From Dendrocalamus latiflorus (lineage: Eukaryota > Streptophyta > Magnoliopsida > Poales > Poaceae): a stretch of DNA of 64,000 bases. The notes under the pieces are model-generated. The model ran no database searches and was not told the origin of the DNA. It saw only the letters and a list, made by a program, of their open reading frames with translations. Positions 62,741 to 64,000 of this stretch are shown one piece after another. Every line of letters starts with the position of its first letter. Position 1 is the first letter of the stretch. Made by a program: the position numbers and the translations under genes. The DNA is taken from NCBI GenBank assembly GCA_017311315.1, contig CM029664.1:26776554-26840553 (forward strand), read 5' to 3'.

Positions 62741-63720
62741 ATGAGTAATTGACATCGGTTTAGGTAAGTCGAGTTTGGTTTGGGTGGTTCGGACCTTGAC
62801 GTTGCATGGTGCAATCGGGCTTGGTCGGACTTGGTCAAACTTGGTCGTATGGGATTAGGATGCCTATTCCGATGATTCGACAGGTTTGGACTTCATCATG
62901 GGTAAGCATGATGTGTTTATGCTATTTACGCTTTCATGTGTCGAGCGGTGCTATTTGACATGTTTCTTGTCTGTGTGACTGCAGGACATCGAGGCGGAGT
63001 CGTGGTGAGACACGGGGTGACTAGACTAGACACAGGCGGTGTCGAAGTCAGAACGGTCGGATGTGTCGAAGACGGCAGAGATTCGATGTGGTTGCGAGTC
63101 GTGGACGACAAGGAGTGCAGAAGCTTCCTGGAAGGTGCAGAAGGGGCGAATCGGTAAATTCGTAAGGCTGCACAAGCGGGAGCAGGCTCCGTTGGATTTA
63201 GCGGGCATAACGGGGTGGAGACCCGTTAGCCAAAGGCTATAAATAGAGGTTGGTGGCTGCATGCCTCTTCATGGATTGGGAAGAGAGCTAGGGTTTGGTG
63301 AGTCAAAAGAGTCTTTAGGAGTTGGTTTTGCTTTGGGCTTTAGTTGGTAGAAGAGGCAGGGTTCTGTTGAGAGCTTGTCCCCTTCGTGTCTTCTGTGTGT
63401 TCTTGTGAGACAGAGAGATGAGTCCTTGAGTAGAGGGTGAAATGGAATGAGTTGAGCAAACATGTAATCATTCCTCTGGATGTAATCATGTATGGGGACT
63501 CCTTTGTGATCCCTGTTGTTATGAGAATGATTGGTTTCAAGAAATCCCTTGAGTTCTTGCTTCTCTAGTTGTTTTCCCTTCGATGTTCCTTTCTGTGTGA
63601 TTCTTGAGCTTTTTGATTTCCTGTTGTTTGCTGCTGAGAAGGACCAAAATGGGTTGCTATGACATGGAAGATGTTCAAAGGCCATTGGCTAGTTGATCCT
63701 TAGAGCAAACCAAGTTTTTA
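62741..63720 (+). mobile_element. LTR-like promoter region
   Basis: Contains a TATA box (CTATAAATAGAGG, 63237-63249) followed by a leader with ATCATTCCTCTGGATGTAA-type phrases. The arrangement resembles a grass LTR; no boundaries or coding domain were found. Confidence 0.35.
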
Positions 63721-64000
63721 ATTTCAGTTTTTGCCTTTGGGCTTCCTCTGTTCATCCTTTGCCTTCTAGGGTTTTGGAGAAATTCTTTATCCCCTTTGCT
63801 AGATGGCTTGAAATTTGGCATGGAGAGTCCAGTGGCTATTTATTAGCTTTTCCCAAATTTCCATGGCCAAGGGATCAAAGAGGAGATGGCAATTTAAAGA
63901 TTTCAGTTTTGGGTTTCCATAGTGCTCAGTGTCTAGGGTTTGATGAAAATCTTGTTTCCCTTCGTGAGTTGGCCTAAGATTTGGTCTGAAGGATCCTGTA
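63721..64000. repeat. Possible diverged ~170-bp tandem duplication at window end
   Basis: The phrases TTTCAGTTTTTGCCTTTGGG...CTAGGGTTTTGGAGAAA and TTTCAGTTTTGGGTTTCC...CTAGGGTTTGATGAAAA recur about 175 bp apart. Cut off by the window edge. Confidence 0.4.

Noticed and set aside
62463..62741. Glu/Lys/Arg-rich plus-strand frame
   Set aside because: It is a purine-rich simple repeat without coding evidence.

Overview
This is plant nuclear DNA from a grass (Poaceae, probably a panicoid relative of sorghum, maize or millet; the exact species is inference). The evidence is a two-exon Ghd7-type CCT-domain flowering regulator, a 15-exon GH27 glycosidase with clean GT-AG introns, and a background of nested grass-style transposons: CACTA, Ty3/gypsy chromovirus, Ty1/copia, hAT and MULE or LINE scraps. 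No rRNA, tRNA, CRISPR or bacterial-type operon was recognised.

Layout. 1-5.5 kb is intergenic DNA with microsatellites, a possible MITE and a MULE/FAR1-like zinc-knuckle relic. 5.54-7.77 kb (minus) is the Ghd7 homologue. Only 554 bp upstream of its ATG lies a 9.4-kb CACTA element (8324-17732, 3-bp TAA target duplication). It carries a TNP2-type transposase and an ORF2 with a Ulp1-like cysteine protease, both broken by several stops and frameshifts. 17.7-39.3 kb is nested retrotransposon territory. It holds an older LTR element; a young Tekay-like chromovirus (19688-29135) preceded by a duplicated pol tail, so that two elements share one LTR; a 1.6-kb non-autonomous CACTA of the same family as the large one (29743-31378, AGA duplication); gypsy and copia remnants; and a short copia with an intact 336-bp LTR. 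39.66-47.0 kb (minus) is a complete GH27 alpha-galactosidase/beta-L-arabinopyranosidase-like gene (665 codons). 47-64 kb is again transposon debris: a second copy of the gypsy 3' end, a hAT element with a perfect 8-bp duplication (51077-52114), a decayed Ty1/copia element on the minus strand (53452-60673), and a third gypsy 3' end with its LTR and primer-binding site.

The two host genes are the only ones that look functional. They sit about 32 kb apart, separated by nested mobile DNA, so the main biological question is how the CACTA insertion in the proximal upstream region affects the Ghd7 homologue. The most unusual non-genic signal is a roughly 55-bp module (CATAACTT, then GGAAAGCT starting exactly 47 nt later). 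It recurs in unrelated transposons of this window: three times per chromovirus LTR in antisense, once in the small CACTA, and in two gypsy LTR copies.
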